Shown here: positions 1 through 6,436 of the stretch, piece after piece | Position numbering within the stretch: position 1 is the stretch's first letter | Layout: each line of letters opens with the position of its first letter | NCBI GenBank assembly: GCA_003819975.1 | Contig: RPPU01000178.1 | Span: forward strand, 1 to 8,115 | Direction of reading: 5' to 3' | Source: Desulfobacteraceae bacterium | GTDB lineage: Bacteria; Desulfobacterota; DSM-4660; Desulfatiglandales; HGW-15 | Length of the DNA: 8,115 bases | Position numbers and translations under genes: made by a program | The notes under the pieces: generated by a model | Databases searched by the model: none | Told to the model about the DNA's origin: nothing | What the model saw: the letters and a program-made list of their open reading frames with translations, nothing else

Positions 1-1886
1 AAATCGATAATGCCGCGCTGCTGCAGGGATTGCAAGCCAAGTTCGGACCCGCGGAGGGGTTCGGCTTGTTCGAGGATTTAAGATGGCTCAACGATCCGGA
101 TGCGCCGACCATGATTCCGCAACGGAAAACATATAAAAAACAGAGTTATTCTTTTAACAGGGCCGTTCCCTTTCGGCGCCATGATCTTCAAAAAGCCGTC
201 CAACAGATTCATGCCGGGAAGCGGACTCGGGAAAACGTTTTAAAGAAAATCAATATAAACCTGAATAAAATGGGCAGCTACGCCTGGGTGGTTTCGGGAA
301 AGAAAACAGCCTCGGGTCATCCGATTCTTTATTCCGGCCCGGAGATGGGGTTCTCCGCCCCGGCGATTGTTTCGGAAGGGAGCATCGAAACCCCGGACTT
401 TGCGGTTTCCGGCATGAATTTTGCCGGCGTTCCCGCCATTGCGATCGGCCGGACTCCCTATTTTGCCTGGTCCATGCAAGTCGGCCAGGGGCACACAGTC
501 GATTATTACGCGGAAAACCCTTCCGCGGTATTCTTGCACAGAATCGAAACCATAAAAGTCGCGGGCTCGGAAGATATAACAATCCCGATATATCGGACTG
601 CGCACGGACCGGTGGTCTATCCTTTGCCTTACGATCCGGAAAACCCGGGAGATGTCATTCTTTCCTGGAAGTATGCCCACTGGGGATTGCAGGAATTTTC
701 CTTTTTACGATCCAATCTGGAAATGTCGAAAGCAAAAAACATTAAACAATTTGTTCAGGCCGTTGATCGAATTCCCATGAGCATGCATTTTTGTTTTGCA
801 CACCGCGACGGTTCCATCGGTTATATCATGTCGGGAAAAGATCCGGTCCGGCCGGCGGGCGTTGAAACCCGGCTGCCGCTTTTGGGCGACGGAACCCAGG
901 AATGGCTGGTCAACCAGTATAAACCGCGGCCTTTCGATCTCAATCCGCGGCAGGGTTTTTACGGCGGCTGGAACAACAAAGCCGCGGCCGATTACGACAC
1001 GAACAATGCTTTGTCCTTATATCAATACGGCGTTTTTCACCGGGCGCACGCGGTTCAGGATTATCTCAAGGCGCGCCACAACCTGACGTTTGAAGAGTTA
1101 AGGGACTTGGCCCTGAATATCGCGACCACGGATTCGCCGGGCGAAGGGGGCAATCCCTGGAAGTACGCGGGACCTTATTTCACCATGGCGGTTTTGGGCG
1201 ATCCTTCACCGGAAAGGCTGAGGGCGCTTTATCTTCTCAGCAAGTGGGACGGCCATTTCCCGGCCGGCGGGCCCGCGCAATGGGCCTTTGGAACCGTGCG
1301 GCACGACGCCTGGGTCCTCGTTGACCGCTGGGTCGATAAGGTCATGGAAGCGACCTTCGCGGATGAATTGTTGTTTGTCGATCCAACGACCGGGGAAGTC
1401 CTTAAAACCTGGCGCGACGAATATCCCAATATCCTGTTCAACGTATTGCTGCACGCTTTGGCGGGCGGGTCGTCGGGCGTGGTCAACCAACACGATTGGT
1501 TTCAAGACACGGCCGGAACGGGAAAACCGTCAACGGCTTCAGGAATCATTGTCGCCGCTTTGGACGCGGTCTTGGCCGAATTAGGTCCGCGGCCGTGGAA
1601 CGCGCCCCGCGGCGAAATCAGCTATAACCACGATCTCCTGGGAGCCCTCTGGACCATGCCTTTCAGCTGGCGGTCCACTTACGGTCAAGCGGTCGAGATG
1701 GGCCCCCGGGGCCCGGAAAGAATCCAAAGCATGTTTCCTCTGGGTCAATCGGGCAACATCTTGTTTGGCGGCCTGGGTCCGGCGGGCAACCCCGTTCCGC
1801 TGTTCGATCCGAATTATTTCAGCATGATCGAGGTTTTCGATTCGTTTGCGCATAGAGATTTTCCATTATTCAAAATAGGGCAATAA
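1..1886 (+). CDS. Penicillin acylase family (S45-type Ntn hydrolase) protein, 5' end missing
   Basis: The reading frame is open from base 3 to the TAA at 1884-1886, so the gene begins upstream of the window; a TTG at 30 lies inside it and is not the start. Family members are exported, cleave themselves into alpha and beta subunits, and hydrolyse amide bonds (penicillins, N-acyl-homoserine lactones, other N-acyl compounds). The alpha-subunit end (WLNDPDAPT, from about 88) leads to the cleavage site: Gly at 273-275 followed by Ser at 276-278, in GSYAWVVSGKK, the expected beta-subunit N-terminal nucleophile. The beta subunit is about 536 residues, close to the usual size. It aligns without gaps to E. 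coli penicillin G acylase over its first 70 residues. WNNK at 969-980 holds the oxyanion Asn, Arg in FHRAH (1041-1043) matches the conserved substrate-site Arg, and GQSG near the C-terminus is typical. Oddities: Glu (342-344) replaces beta Gln23, Val replaces Ala69, and His (492-494) replaces the calcium ligand Asp73. The substrate cannot be deduced. Confidence 0.93.
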   Translation, partial: IDNAALLQGLQAKFGPAEGFGLFEDLRWLNDPDAPTMIPQRKTYKKQSYSFNRAVPFRRHDLQKAVQQIHAGKRTRENVLKKININLNKMGSYAWVVSGKKTASGHPILYSGPEMGFSAPAIVSEGSIETPDFAVSGMNFAGVPAIAIGRTPYFAWSMQVGQGHTVDYYAENPSAVFLHRIETIKVAGSEDITIPIYRTAHGPVVYPLPYDPENPGDVILSWKYAHWGLQEFSFLRSNLEMSKAKNIKQFVQAVDRIPMSMHFCFAHRDGSIGYIMSGKDPVRPAGVETRLPLLGDGTQEWLVNQYKPRPFDLNPRQGFYGGWNNKAAADYDTNNALSLYQYGVFHRAHAVQDYLKARHNLTFEELRDLALNIATTDSPGEGGNPWKYAGPYFTMAVLGDPSPERLRALYLLSKWDGHFPAGGPAQWAFGTVRHDAWVLVDRWVDKVMEATFADELLFVDPTTGEVLKTWRDEYPNILFNVLLHALAGGSSGVVNQHDWFQDTAGTGKPSTASGIIVAALDAVLAELGPRPWNAPRGEISYNHDLLGALWTMPFSWRSTYGQAVEMGPRGPERIQSMFPLGQSGNILFGGLGPAGNPVPLFDPNYFSMIEVFDSFAHRDFPLFKIGQ

Positions 1887-1923
1887 TTTTTTTTGATCCC
1901 GAAAAACGCGGGATCAAAAAAAA
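1887..1923 (+). terminator. Symmetrical (bidirectional) intrinsic terminator after the acylase gene
   Basis: A hairpin with stem 1894-1901 (TGATCCCG) against 1909-1916 (CGGGATCA) and a 7-nt loop is flanked by a run of eight T before the stem and eight A after it. It starts immediately after the TAA stop. The flanking T/A runs pair too, so RNA from either direction would end in a U-tract. A near-copy follows the next gene at 2621-2655. Confidence 0.85.
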
Positions 1924-1996
1924 GATTTTCTTTCGGGCGAATCCGGCTTAAACGCTCTGATGCATAATCTATATTCAATAAAGGAGAATAAAAAAA

Positions 1997-2620
1997 ATGA
2001 GAAAGAATTTAAGGTTCCACAAGGGTTTATCCATGGCAGCGACGGTTCTGATGTGCATTTCGGTTTTCGCGCTCGGGTCCGCCGGCGATTCGGCCGCGGA
2101 TGTGTATGTCTATTCGTTTGAAAACGATATGCAGGGCTGGCGAAAAGATGCAACAGATTTGCAACTGGGCGACGAGGGAAAGATCGACTGGAGCATCAAG
2201 CGCAGTACGGACGGGGCTTATGGCGGGGGAATTTGGTCCCTGAAGTATTATCTGAACAACCTTAACGACGCGGGAAAAATCTGGATCGAGAAGCCGTTCA
2301 AGCTCGAACCCTACCGCACCTACCGGGTCACGATCCGGTTCTGGCTGGCGAGCCGAGACAAATCCCCGGTCGGCGCCTTTCGGATCATCGCGGGCGCAAC
2401 CCCGGTTAACCCTGAAACAAGGGAAGATCTCGTTTATCGGGGCGATACCTGCAACGGCGGAAAAGACGGTTTTACGTGGCTGTATAAAGATTATATTAAT
2501 AATTTTGTCACCGCCGATAAGGACGGCTTCCTGTGGGTCGCGGTCGGCATTTGGGGCAATTGGGAGGTGCCGCATACGTATTACTTCGATCAGTTGATCG
2601 TAGTGTTTCAGCAACAATAA
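1997..2620 (+). CDS. Exported beta-sandwich (carbohydrate-binding-module-like) protein, 207 aa
   Basis: ATG at 1997 is preceded by AAGGAGA (1981-1987), which favours it over the internal ATG at 2033. The first ~34 residues form a signal peptide: basic start (MRKNLRFHK), hydrophobic core and a likely cleavage after Ala34 (DSAA before DVYVYS). The mature part opens with YSFENDMQGW, the type of strand that starts many jelly-roll CBM domains, and ends with YYFDQLIVVF, a typical last strand. In between are alternating strands rich in Trp, Tyr and Gly (SLKYYLNNL, KIWIEKPF, YRVTIRFWLA, GFLWVAVGIWGNWE). Only one Cys remains in the mature protein (Cys152). There is no catalytic motif that I recognise. 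A role in binding a polymer at the cell surface is inferred from the fold impression and from the glycosidase two genes downstream, whose C-terminal domain opens in a similar way (HDFEKNNEGW). The gene sits between two matching terminators, so it is probably transcribed as its own unit. Confidence 0.85.
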   Translation: MRKNLRFHKGLSMAATVLMCISVFALGSAGDSAADVYVYSFENDMQGWRKDATDLQLGDEGKIDWSIKRSTDGAYGGGIWSLKYYLNNLNDAGKIWIEKPFKLEPYRTYRVTIRFWLASRDKSPVGAFRIIAGATPVNPETREDLVYRGDTCNGGKDGFTWLYKDYINNFVTADKDGFLWVAVGIWGNWEVPHTYYFDQLIVVFQQQ

Positions 2621-2655
2621 TTTTTTTTGATCCCGCGAAACGCGGGATCAAAAAA
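2621..2655 (+). terminator. Symmetrical intrinsic terminator after the beta-sandwich gene
   Basis: Stem 2628-2637 (TGATCCCGCG) pairs with 2641-2650 (CGCGGGATCA) around an AAA loop, with eight T before and a run of A after it. As at 1887, it begins directly after the stop codon. The 41-nt blocks 1881-1921 and 2615-2655, including the last codon and stop (CAA TAA), differ at only two positions in the loop/stem top. Confidence 0.85.
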
Positions 2656-2718
2656 TTCATTCCGGCAATGAATGAAGCCGGAAAATGAAGCTTGGGCCGG
2701 CCGGAACAGGAGTTCCGG
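2655..2718 (+). promoter_or_regulatory. Structured leader of the beta-propeller gene with alternative hairpins
   Basis: Three perfect 7-bp pairings can be read in this 64-nt stretch. 2655-2661 (ATTCATT) pairs with 2667-2673 (AATGAAT). 2660-2666 (TTCCGGC) pairs with 2677-2683 (GCCGGAA) and excludes the first. 2701-2707 (CCGGAAC) pairs with 2712-2718 (GTTCCGG) around an AGGA loop. They lie between the upstream terminator and the start codon at 2758. A regulatory role is inferred; no known riboswitch class is recognised. Confidence 0.35.
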
Positions 2719-2723
2719 TGAAA

Positions 2724-2757
2724 AGCGCTGAAAAGATTTTCATAGGGAGAGACGAAT
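2724..2757 (+). repeat. Leader block shared with the glycosidase gene (copy 1)
   Basis: The 34 nt before the ATG match 4196-4229 before the next gene, without gaps and with 6 mismatches. The shared core runs from AGCGC(T/C)GAAAAG through GGAGAGACG to the start codon and contains the ribosome binding site GGGAGAG (2745-2751). Conservation of position relative to ATG suggests a duplicated or functionally constrained leader. Confidence 0.7.
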
Positions 2758-4086
2758 ATGGCGAACCGTCGAAAAACAATTAAGAAATTATCATTATGTG
2801 CTATCTGCTTGGCAGGCCTGGCGTTGTCAGCGTTATTTGCCGACAATATTTTATTCAAAGAAACGCTGCGGAAGGTCGCTTATGCCGCCATGTCGCCCTG
2901 GACGCGGTTTTATAATTCTTCTCTTTTTGATATCGGATACGGCATTGCCGTGGACAACAACCATGGGGATGTGTATATCACCGGAACTCAGGGCAGCAAT
3001 AAATTTCTTGCCAGGTACGAGCCGGCCGGGGCGGGAAAACTTGTCTGGGAAACCGGAAGCGGCGCGGGCGCTGAAGATTTCGGAAGCGATATCGTTATTG
3101 CCGAAAACAATGATGTGTACTATACCGGCATGGCCGGTTTTGACGATCGCGCAATCTTCGTCGAAGGTTGGAATCAAGACAATGAAAGATTGTTCATAAC
3201 CTATTTGAACGGCGACCATCGAGACGTCGCAAAGGGTATTGCGCTTGATTCGAATAATAATATTTATATCACGGGTTATTCCTATTCTTCTTCATTGTAT
3301 GGAAGTAAAAATCACGGTGATTTTGATGCGATATTAATCAAACTGGACGAATCGGGCACGCGCAAATGGGCGAAGATGATCGGAGGGCCGGAAGACGATC
3401 AGGCCTACGACATAGCCGTTGACAAATATGACAATATTTACATTGTGGGAGCAACCAAATCCCCCGTGTTTAACGGAGAAAACGGGTACGGCGATTTTGA
3501 TATTTTTATTTCCAAATATGATGCGGACGGCAATCATCAATGGACGCAATTGCGCGGAAGCAGCGGCCATGAAAGGGCTTTTGGGGTGGCGATCGATCCG
3601 AGTTATATGGACGAAGACTATAACCTTTATGTCACCGGATTTGTTGAAAGCGCGAATTTCGATTATCAAACGTGCAAGGGCTTGAAGGACGTCGTGTTGA
3701 TGAAATATGTGATTACCGAGGCGTCGGACGATTCGCAACAGATTGAGTGGCGTTGGACCCGCTTCGCCGGCGGGACTAAAAAGGAATACGGTAACGGCGT
3801 GGCGGCGGACAGCCATGGGGTTTTTGTTGTCGGCACCACGCACTCTTCATTCGGCGGTCAAACCGTCAAAGGCAAGTGCGATGCTTTTATCCTGAAATAC
3901 ACTCCGGCCGGAAAATGGGTGAAGACAAAATTCATCGGCGGTTCGGGCAGCGATTGGGGGCAAGCCATCTGCGCCGACACAAACGGAAATTATTCCATCA
4001 CGGGGTATACTTCGGCATCTTTCGACGGGCAACCTTATGAGGGCCGGGGGGATGCTTTTGTGTCGGCTTATCACCGGTTCGATTAG
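2758..4086 (+). CDS. Exported seven-bladed SBBP-type beta-propeller protein, 442 aa
   Basis: ATG at 2758 follows GGGAGAG at good spacing. Residues 1-10 are basic and 11-28 form a hydrophobic segment (signal peptide or anchor). Cleavage could be after LFA (28) or after the later YAA (44). The rest is repeats of the SBBP kind: 'D-x-AYDIAVDKYDNIYIVGATKS ... GDFDIFISKYDADGNHQW...GG'. Blades start at about residues 59, 108, 157, 216, 273, 344 and 400, giving seven. The last one stops at AFVSAYHRFD without the usual W...GG outer strand, and residues 47-53 (PWTRFYN) supply that strand at the N-terminus, so the ring closes by N/C 'velcro'. Blade 2 is the most divergent, and blade 5 carries insertions (PSYMDEDYN; ITEASDDSQQ). 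Such propellers act as scaffolds or binding platforms; no catalytic residues are evident. It lies 143 bp upstream of the glycosidase, with which it shares a leader block. Its ligand is unknown. Confidence 0.9.
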   Translation: MANRRKTIKKLSLCAICLAGLALSALFADNILFKETLRKVAYAAMSPWTRFYNSSLFDIGYGIAVDNNHGDVYITGTQGSNKFLARYEPAGAGKLVWETGSGAGAEDFGSDIVIAENNDVYYTGMAGFDDRAIFVEGWNQDNERLFITYLNGDHRDVAKGIALDSNNNIYITGYSYSSSLYGSKNHGDFDAILIKLDESGTRKWAKMIGGPEDDQAYDIAVDKYDNIYIVGATKSPVFNGENGYGDFDIFISKYDADGNHQWTQLRGSSGHERAFGVAIDPSYMDEDYNLYVTGFVESANFDYQTCKGLKDVVLMKYVITEASDDSQQIEWRWTRFAGGTKKEYGNGVAADSHGVFVVGTTHSSFGGQTVKGKCDAFILKYTPAGKWVKTKFIGGSGSDWGQAICADTNGNYSITGYTSASFDGQPYEGRGDAFVSAYHRFD

Positions 4087-4138
4087 TCGGCGGCAACCGC
4101 ATGTTTAACATGGAAAAGATAGCGGACCGATAAAAATA

Positions 4139-4207
4139 GGGCGCTGGATGTGTTGCTTTTCGGATCGACAACATCTTGTCGATCTTGCGGAGCCAAGCGC
4201 CGAAAAG
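4139..4207 (+). promoter_or_regulatory. Structured leader of the glycosidase gene with competing stems
   Basis: An inner hairpin has a perfect 9-bp stem, 4163-4171 (GATCGACAA) with 4176-4184 (TTGTCGATC), and a CATC loop. Around it, 4140-4147 (GGCGCTGG) can pair with 4193-4201 with one bulged A. Alternatively, 4156-4163 (CTTTTCGG) can pair perfectly with 4200-4207 (CCGAAAAG). The two outer pairings share bases 4200-4201, so they exclude each other. The second ends 8 nt before the Shine-Dalgarno at 4216. This could affect translation, but no known riboswitch family is recognised. Confidence 0.35.
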
Positions 4208-4229
4208 TTTTTTAAAAGGAGAGACGGAT
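4196..4229 (+). repeat. Leader block shared with the beta-propeller gene (copy 2)
   Basis: This is the second copy of the block at 2724-2757, at the identical distance from its ATG and with 6 mismatches in 34 nt. It contains AAGGAGAG (4216-4223), the ribosome binding site of the glycosidase. The match falls off sharply inside the coding region. Confidence 0.7.
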
Positions 4230-5915
4230 ATGTCCAAAAAAACCATTTTTTTGCTGTGTCTTCTCTGCGTTTTCACCATAGTAGGGCGCCCCGGTCACGG
4301 CACCGCCGCCTATGCCCTTCAAAACAGCGGCGGGTCTTCGGTTCCGAGCGACTCCGTAAGCGCCGTTCGCGCCACGGCCGGGTATTTCAAGGAGGTAGAC
4401 CCCCTTTTTTGGCAGAACATGGACGACTTCATCTTCGGGGTCGTGCAACCCTCCGACGTCAAGCTCTATGTGACGTTTCTGGACGGGAATCATTATTCCC
4501 ATTATCCCGAACACCGCGCCCTGGGAGCGGAGATTGTGCGCAAACCGGAAAGCTTCATCAACAATGTCCTGCTTCCCTTTTTGCAACGCTATAACGCGAG
4601 CGGCACGATCTGGGGCGTGGACCTGGTCAATGAACCCGAGGCCATGATCGCGGGCAACACCGGGAATTGGGCGGCCTGGGGCGTGACCTGGGATGAGATG
4701 CGGAATTTTCTGAAAACCTGCACGACCGCGATTCATGCTTACAATCCTGATATCAAAGTTTCAGCCGGGTCGGGATGGCACAACTGGACCAACATCCAAG
4801 CCGGGCGCTTCAATAATCTCGGTTTCGATTTCGTAGACTTTCATTATTATCACGATGCGCCGCATCCGGCTTTTCCCACGGCCCAGCAACTGGGCGTGAC
4901 AATACCGGTTGTGTTGGGCGAATGCGGGCAAGCGGGCGCAGCCTGGGACGATACGCTGCAATACAACTCCGTAAGCCAGGCTTTGGCCAATGCCGAAAGC
5001 GCGGGTTATGCGGCCGCCTTGAGCTGGTACTATAATTACGCCGGTTCCACGGACAAGCACACCCATTTGAACGCGAACGGATCGTGGCGGCCGGTCATGA
5101 GTGTGTTCGCATCCTATGCGGGCCATCCGGATTTTTTGGCCGGCACGAACCTCTCCTGGCTCTCCGGCGCTTATCGGCACGATTTCGGGCCCAATCCCCT
5201 GTATCCGACTTGGCCGGTGGGTTACGCTCGTCAAACCGCGCAAGATGCCGTGGACGATTATGTTGCCGCGGGGATGAAACTTATGCGCCTGTTTCTTTTC
5301 GAGGGACAGGAAGCAATCCCGTTTTATGCGCTGTTTCACGATTTTGAGAAAAACAACGAGGGCTGGGGGGACCTGGAACCGGTGAGCTGGGCTGTGGCGC
5401 AATCCAGGGTGAAGCTCCATGCTTCCGACGGTCTGTACAGTTTGCTGCTGACCATCAACACGCGCAAATGGCAGAATTTCAAATGGGTCTATGCCGGCGA
5501 CGGCTGGTACGGCATTAAGAAAATATACGGCAGCGACACCCCGTTGAACCTGCAGCCCATGAAAAATTGGACCTATTATGCCTACAACAATACGGGAAGA
5601 GCCATCGGCGTGAACCTGGCTTTCACGGTTCAGGAGAACGGCGTAAACGTTACTTATCAGACCCGTTCGGGAACATCCGGCGGACAGCTTTGGCTCGCGA
5701 ACAACACGGGAGCCGGCAAGACCGTCACCCTGGAGGCGGCGAATTTCAGCGAGCAATGGGCGCGGGCCGACAATCCCAACACGGGAGTGGCGCGGCCGGC
5801 GGACGATGTGCTCAAGAACGTTAAGGAGATATACATCCGGGTCTATTTGTCCAACACCGCTTCCAGTCCGGTTGCAAACGGAAAACTGTACTTGGATGGC
5901 GTGAGAATAGAGTAA
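4230..5915 (+). CDS. Secreted clan GH-A (GH5-like) glycoside hydrolase, apparently circularly permuted, with C-terminal CBM-like domain
   Basis: ATG at 4230 with AAGGAGAG (4216-4223) is preferred over an upstream in-frame TTG at 4176, because a signal peptide (residues 1-29, MSKKTIFLLCLLCVF..., TAAYA) starts here. The product is 561 aa. Residues ~52-300 give barrel elements in order: alpha2-beta3 (DVKLYVTFLDG, 76-86), beta4 with the acid/base Glu135 in VNEPEA, beta5 (IKVSAGSG), beta6 (DFHYYHD, His205), beta7 with the nucleophile Glu231 in VVLGECG, and beta8 (ALSWYYN, Trp266). Residues 300-362 then read FLAGTNLSWL...HDFG and AAGMKLMRLFLFEG, which resemble beta1-alpha1-beta2 of GH5 enzymes and carry the conserved Arg353. 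Those elements should stand before residue 52, so the barrel order is rotated. Residues ~365-561 (HDFEKNNEGW ... YLDGVRIE) look like a jelly-roll carbohydrate-binding domain. The enzyme should hydrolyse a beta-linked polysaccharide outside the cytoplasm; the substrate (mannan, glucan or other) cannot be told. Confidence 0.85.
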   Translation: MSKKTIFLLCLLCVFTIVGRPGHGTAAYALQNSGGSSVPSDSVSAVRATAGYFKEVDPLFWQNMDDFIFGVVQPSDVKLYVTFLDGNHYSHYPEHRALGAEIVRKPESFINNVLLPFLQRYNASGTIWGVDLVNEPEAMIAGNTGNWAAWGVTWDEMRNFLKTCTTAIHAYNPDIKVSAGSGWHNWTNIQAGRFNNLGFDFVDFHYYHDAPHPAFPTAQQLGVTIPVVLGECGQAGAAWDDTLQYNSVSQALANAESAGYAAALSWYYNYAGSTDKHTHLNANGSWRPVMSVFASYAGHPDFLAGTNLSWLSGAYRHDFGPNPLYPTWPVGYARQTAQDAVDDYVAAGMKLMRLFLFEGQEAIPFYALFHDFEKNNEGWGDLEPVSWAVAQSRVKLHASDGLYSLLLTINTRKWQNFKWVYAGDGWYGIKKIYGSDTPLNLQPMKNWTYYAYNNTGRAIGVNLAFTVQENGVNVTYQTRSGTSGGQLWLANNTGAGKTVTLEAANFSEQWARADNPNTGVARPADDVLKNVKEIYIRVYLSNTASSPVANGKLYLDGVRIE

Positions 5916-6007
5916 AAATCAAGAAAATTATTTATTTCATCCCGCGTGTAACCTATTTGTGACTTTAAGTATGGGAAATTGCGCTCATCATTGCGGGCAT
6001 CCGGGGG

Positions 6008-6107
6008 GCTCCGGCAAAAGGGGCAGACAAATAATGCTTGATTAGAAGCCAAATAGAAAATCCCTCAAGAAAGCCCGGTATTATTTGTCTGCCCCTTTTG
6101 CCGGAGC
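6008..6107. repeat. 100-bp element with perfect 28-bp terminal inverted repeats (MITE- or REP-like)
   Basis: Bases 6008-6035 are the exact reverse complement of 6080-6107 (arm begins GCTCCGGCAAAAGGGGCAGA), with 44 nt between them. Pairing stops at both ends of the arms. No coding sequence lies inside, and I see no clear target-site duplication in the flanks. Perfect arms of this length in an intergenic region fit a non-autonomous mobile element, or a palindromic repeat moved by a REP-associated (IS200/IS605-like) transposase. As RNA it would form a very stable stem followed by five U (6109-6113), so it might also terminate transcription. The inverted repeat itself is certain; its class is inference. 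Confidence 0.85.
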
Positions 6108-6169
6108 ATTTTTGTAAGGCCGGTATATTTGATTTTGCGGGTGTTATTCAGGGCGTTTGGGAGGCGCTG

Positions 6170-6205
6170 AAGCCATCATTAGAGTAAAATAATCAGGCTT
6201 TTTTT
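6170..6205 (+). terminator. Weak terminator-like hairpin
   Basis: AAGCC (6170-6174) pairs with GGCTT (6196-6200), and ATTA (6178-6181) with TAAT (6190-6193) inside it, leaving a small internal loop. The 3' arm runs into a T tract (6199-6205). It could end transcripts from the glycosidase side, but the stem is short and interrupted. Confidence 0.3.
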
Positions 6206-6359
6206 CGATGGGTCGGGTAAGAAATCATAAAATCCGCTTTTTTCACTAAAAAGCCCGGTCGGTAAACTATTCGCGACTTTTGCGCGGTTATTCAAAAAAT
6301 ATGCGGCAATATGCGCGAATGGGAATATTCGGATTTGGAATCGCCTTGCAACGGTTTGG

Positions 6360-6436
6360 AAAGGAGGTGAATGATCCTTGTTTTGCGGTTGGGGTTCCCG
6401 ATGGAATCGTTCGATCGGGCATTATGCACGCGTTAA
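6360..6436 (+). other. Extended Shine-Dalgarno followed by a 21-codon mini-ORF (possible leader peptide)
   Basis: AAAGGAGGTGA (6360-6370) matches the complement of the 16S rRNA 3' tail over 11 nt, longer than at any gene here. It directly abuts ATG at 6371, which opens a 21-codon frame (MILVLRLGFPMESFDRALCTR) ending at TAA 6434-6436, 38 nt before the next gene. The SD-to-ATG gap is only about 3 nt, short for efficient starting. It may be a leader peptide, a ribosome-standby site or chance. Confidence 0.25.

Noticed and set aside
1924..1980. Promoter for the beta-sandwich gene (CATAAT 1963-1968, TATATT 1970-1975)
   Set aside because: Neither -10 candidate has a credible -35 at the right spacing, and the second is too close to the ribosome binding site; a promoter is likely here but cannot be placed.
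2027..2617. Minus-strand open frame opposite the beta-sandwich gene
   Set aside because: The + strand frame has a signal peptide, a good ribosome binding site and a terminator at its end; the minus frame has none of these.
4176..4229. Upstream TTG start for the glycosidase
   Set aside because: It lies in a leader hairpin, has no Shine-Dalgarno, and would put 18 extra residues before a canonical signal peptide that has its own AAGGAG at 4216.
4761..5756. Long minus-strand open frame (331 codons) opposite the glycosidase gene
   Set aside because: It lies fully inside a gene with clear catalytic motifs, signal peptide and Shine-Dalgarno, and its translation shows no family features; it is a shadow of GC-rich codon use.
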